A DNA stretch of 64,000 nucleotides from Henriciella sp. GTDB lineage: Bacteria; Pseudomonadota; Alphaproteobacteria; Caulobacterales; Hyphomonadaceae. The notes beneath the pieces are model-generated. The model did no database searches and was not told the origin of the DNA. It saw only the letters and a program-made list of their open reading frames with translations. This document shows, one piece after another, positions 63,250-64,000 of this stretch. Both the position numbers and the translations under genes were made by a program. The stretch's first letter is position 1; every line of letters begins with the position of its first letter. Where the stretch lies: assembly GCF_029937755.1 (NCBI RefSeq), contig NZ_JAPYPG010000001.1, positions 682,001-746,000 on the forward strand. The letters run 5' to 3'.

Positions 63250-63264
63250 GAACGTTTCTGGAAC
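63250..63264 (-). promoter_or_regulatory. LexA-type (SOS) box GTTC-N7-GTTC
   Basis: On the minus strand GTTC-CAGAAAC-GTTC, on the plus strand GAAC-GTTTCTG-GAAC; an exact match to the alphaproteobacterial LexA consensus. It lies 28 bases before the LysE-type start, where it would overlap a promoter. An 8-base fixed motif can occur about twice by chance in a 64-kb window, and I found no other exact copy in the intergenic parts I examined. Confidence 0.45.
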
Positions 63265-63270
63265 GTGATT

Positions 63271-64000
63271 TCAAAGGCATCCGTAAAGAGCGTCCACCAG
63301 CCGTCGCGCCCTTGGGTCCCCCTGAAGATAGCTGGATTGTTTGTTCATGACATAGGCCGCTGACAAGTGCCTGTCGGGATCGCCAAGGGCAAGGGAGCCT
63401 CCCCAGCCGGAATGCGCCAGCGTCTCGGGATTCGGCCCGTATATGCCGAGATTGTTTCGCATCACCCCGGCCGCGAACTCGGTCACGAAAGGCAGGACGA
63501 GATCCTCGCCAATCACGCGACGCTTCGTCAGATCGGCGAAAGACTCCTCTGGAATCTGCTGTTTACCAGCACCATGCCCACGGCTTGCATAAAGTCCGTA
63601 GAGCTGCGCGACCGATTTCGCCGTGCCATGCCCATTGGCGGACGGGATCTCGATCGTCCGCCACTCTGCGCCGCCCCGGTCAGGGGCGGCCCATTTCGTC
63701 AGGAAGGCGACCTTCTTGAATTCATTGAGGTCGCCGAGTTGCGGCATCTCGCGCGGACGCATGATCTCGGCAACCCGGTCATGCTCATGCTCGGGAAGAC
63801 CGATATGGAAATCGATCCCAAGCGGTCCACATATCTCCTCACGCAGCACGGTGCCGAGACTTTTCCCGCTGATGCGTTGCACAATTTCCCCGGCCAGATA
63901 GCCCCAGGTCAGCGGGTGGTACCCATGCGCTGTCCCCGGCTCCCAGAGCGGTTCGAGATCAGCGAGTTCTGCCGCCAGTGCTGGCGGGTCGAGCCAGAGA
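63271..64000 (-). CDS. Serine hydrolase (beta-lactamase family), 5' end outside the window
   Basis: C-terminal part of a class C beta-lactamase/penicillin-binding-protein-like hydrolase. The frame stays open to the right edge; the stretch PGTAHGYHPLTWGYLAGEIVQRISG (partly encoded past an internal GTG at 63882) contains the YxN-like Tyr region (GYHPLTW), as in the family, and HSGWGGSLALGDPDRHLSAAYVMN contains the HxG motif near the C-terminus. The N-terminal SxxK lies outside the window. Probably an esterase or peptidase-type enzyme rather than an antibiotic resistance gene. Confidence 0.8.
   Translation of the reverse strand, partial: LWLDPPALAAELADLEPLWEPGTAHGYHPLTWGYLAGEIVQRISGKSLGTVLREEICGPLGIDFHIGLPEHEHDRVAEIMRPREMPQLGDLNEFKKVAFLTKWAAPDRGGAEWRTIEIPSANGHGTAKSVAQLYGLYASRGHGAGKQQIPEESFADLTKRRVIGEDLVLPFVTEFAAGVMRNNLGIYGPNPETLAHSGWGGSLALGDPDRHLSAAYVMNKQSSYLQGDPRARRLVDALYGCL

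Overview
The window is a high-GC, densely packed chromosomal segment from an alphaproteobacterium. The family is inferred, not measured; a marine Hyphomonadaceae/Caulobacterales-type bacterium fits best. Supporting signs are the trpF-trpB-trpA-accD-folC order, ftsK next to lolA, the ubiH / DUF971 / UPF0434 / LON-domain / thioredoxin-TPR cluster, a bolA gene divergent from a J-domain gene, an HWE-type histidine kinase, an AccD without its zinc ribbon, and a zinc-free L36. No phage, insertion sequence, CRISPR array or rRNA was seen. Two tRNAs are present: Ser-GGA and Gly-GCC.

Layout. 1-8.5 kb: two SDR oxidoreductases, then a leftward run of a homocysteine S-methyltransferase-like gene, trpF, trpB, cutA, trpA, accD and folC. 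8.8-13.7 kb: a family III CoA-transferase, two overlapping methyltransferases that together make glycine betaine from glycine, and an HWE hybrid kinase. 13.7-18 kb: a large HAD-like protein divergent from an FAD/NAD-binding protein, plus an unknown membrane protein. 18-28 kb: tRNA-Ser, msrA, gluQ, an EamA transporter, an alkaline phosphatase lipoprotein, an alpha/beta hydrolase, a TPR protein, a HAD hydrolase, rpmJ, a lytic transglycosylase and an MFS transporter. 27.7-37 kb: motA without motB, a CPA1 antiporter, a YgjP-type metallopeptidase, a large acidic lipoprotein, a YmdB-type phosphodiesterase, an EAL protein, yebC and an exported MsrA. 37-47.4 kb: lolA, ftsK, amtB, ubiH and the small-protein/thioredoxin cluster. 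47.4-53.9 kb: a REP-like doublet, tRNA-Gly, a protein phosphatase, ruvCAB, bolA/J-domain, trmD and rplS. 54-64 kb: an exported tandem-repeat protein, leuC-VOC-leuD-lipoprotein-leuB, an NTF2-like gene, asd, rarD, a LysE-type transporter behind a LexA-like box, and a serine hydrolase cut by the window end.

How the parts connect. Most of the window is core metabolism: tryptophan, leucine, the aspartate family, fatty-acid initiation and folate. It also holds translation, recombination and envelope genes. The accessory interest is in four places. First, the betaine synthesis pair sits close to a homocysteine methyltransferase and a sensor kinase. Second, a secreted protein at 54197-55372 has four repeats of about 76 residues with cysteine pairs at both ends, and a near-perfect 24-bp palindrome lies upstream of it. 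Third, there is an exact GAAC-N7-GAAC box before a LysE-type transporter. Fourth, REP-like palindromes at 47.4 and 59.7 kb share one 17-base core. Convergent genes are packed so tightly that three pairs share a CTAG as overlapping stop codons and a fourth abuts at TGATCA.
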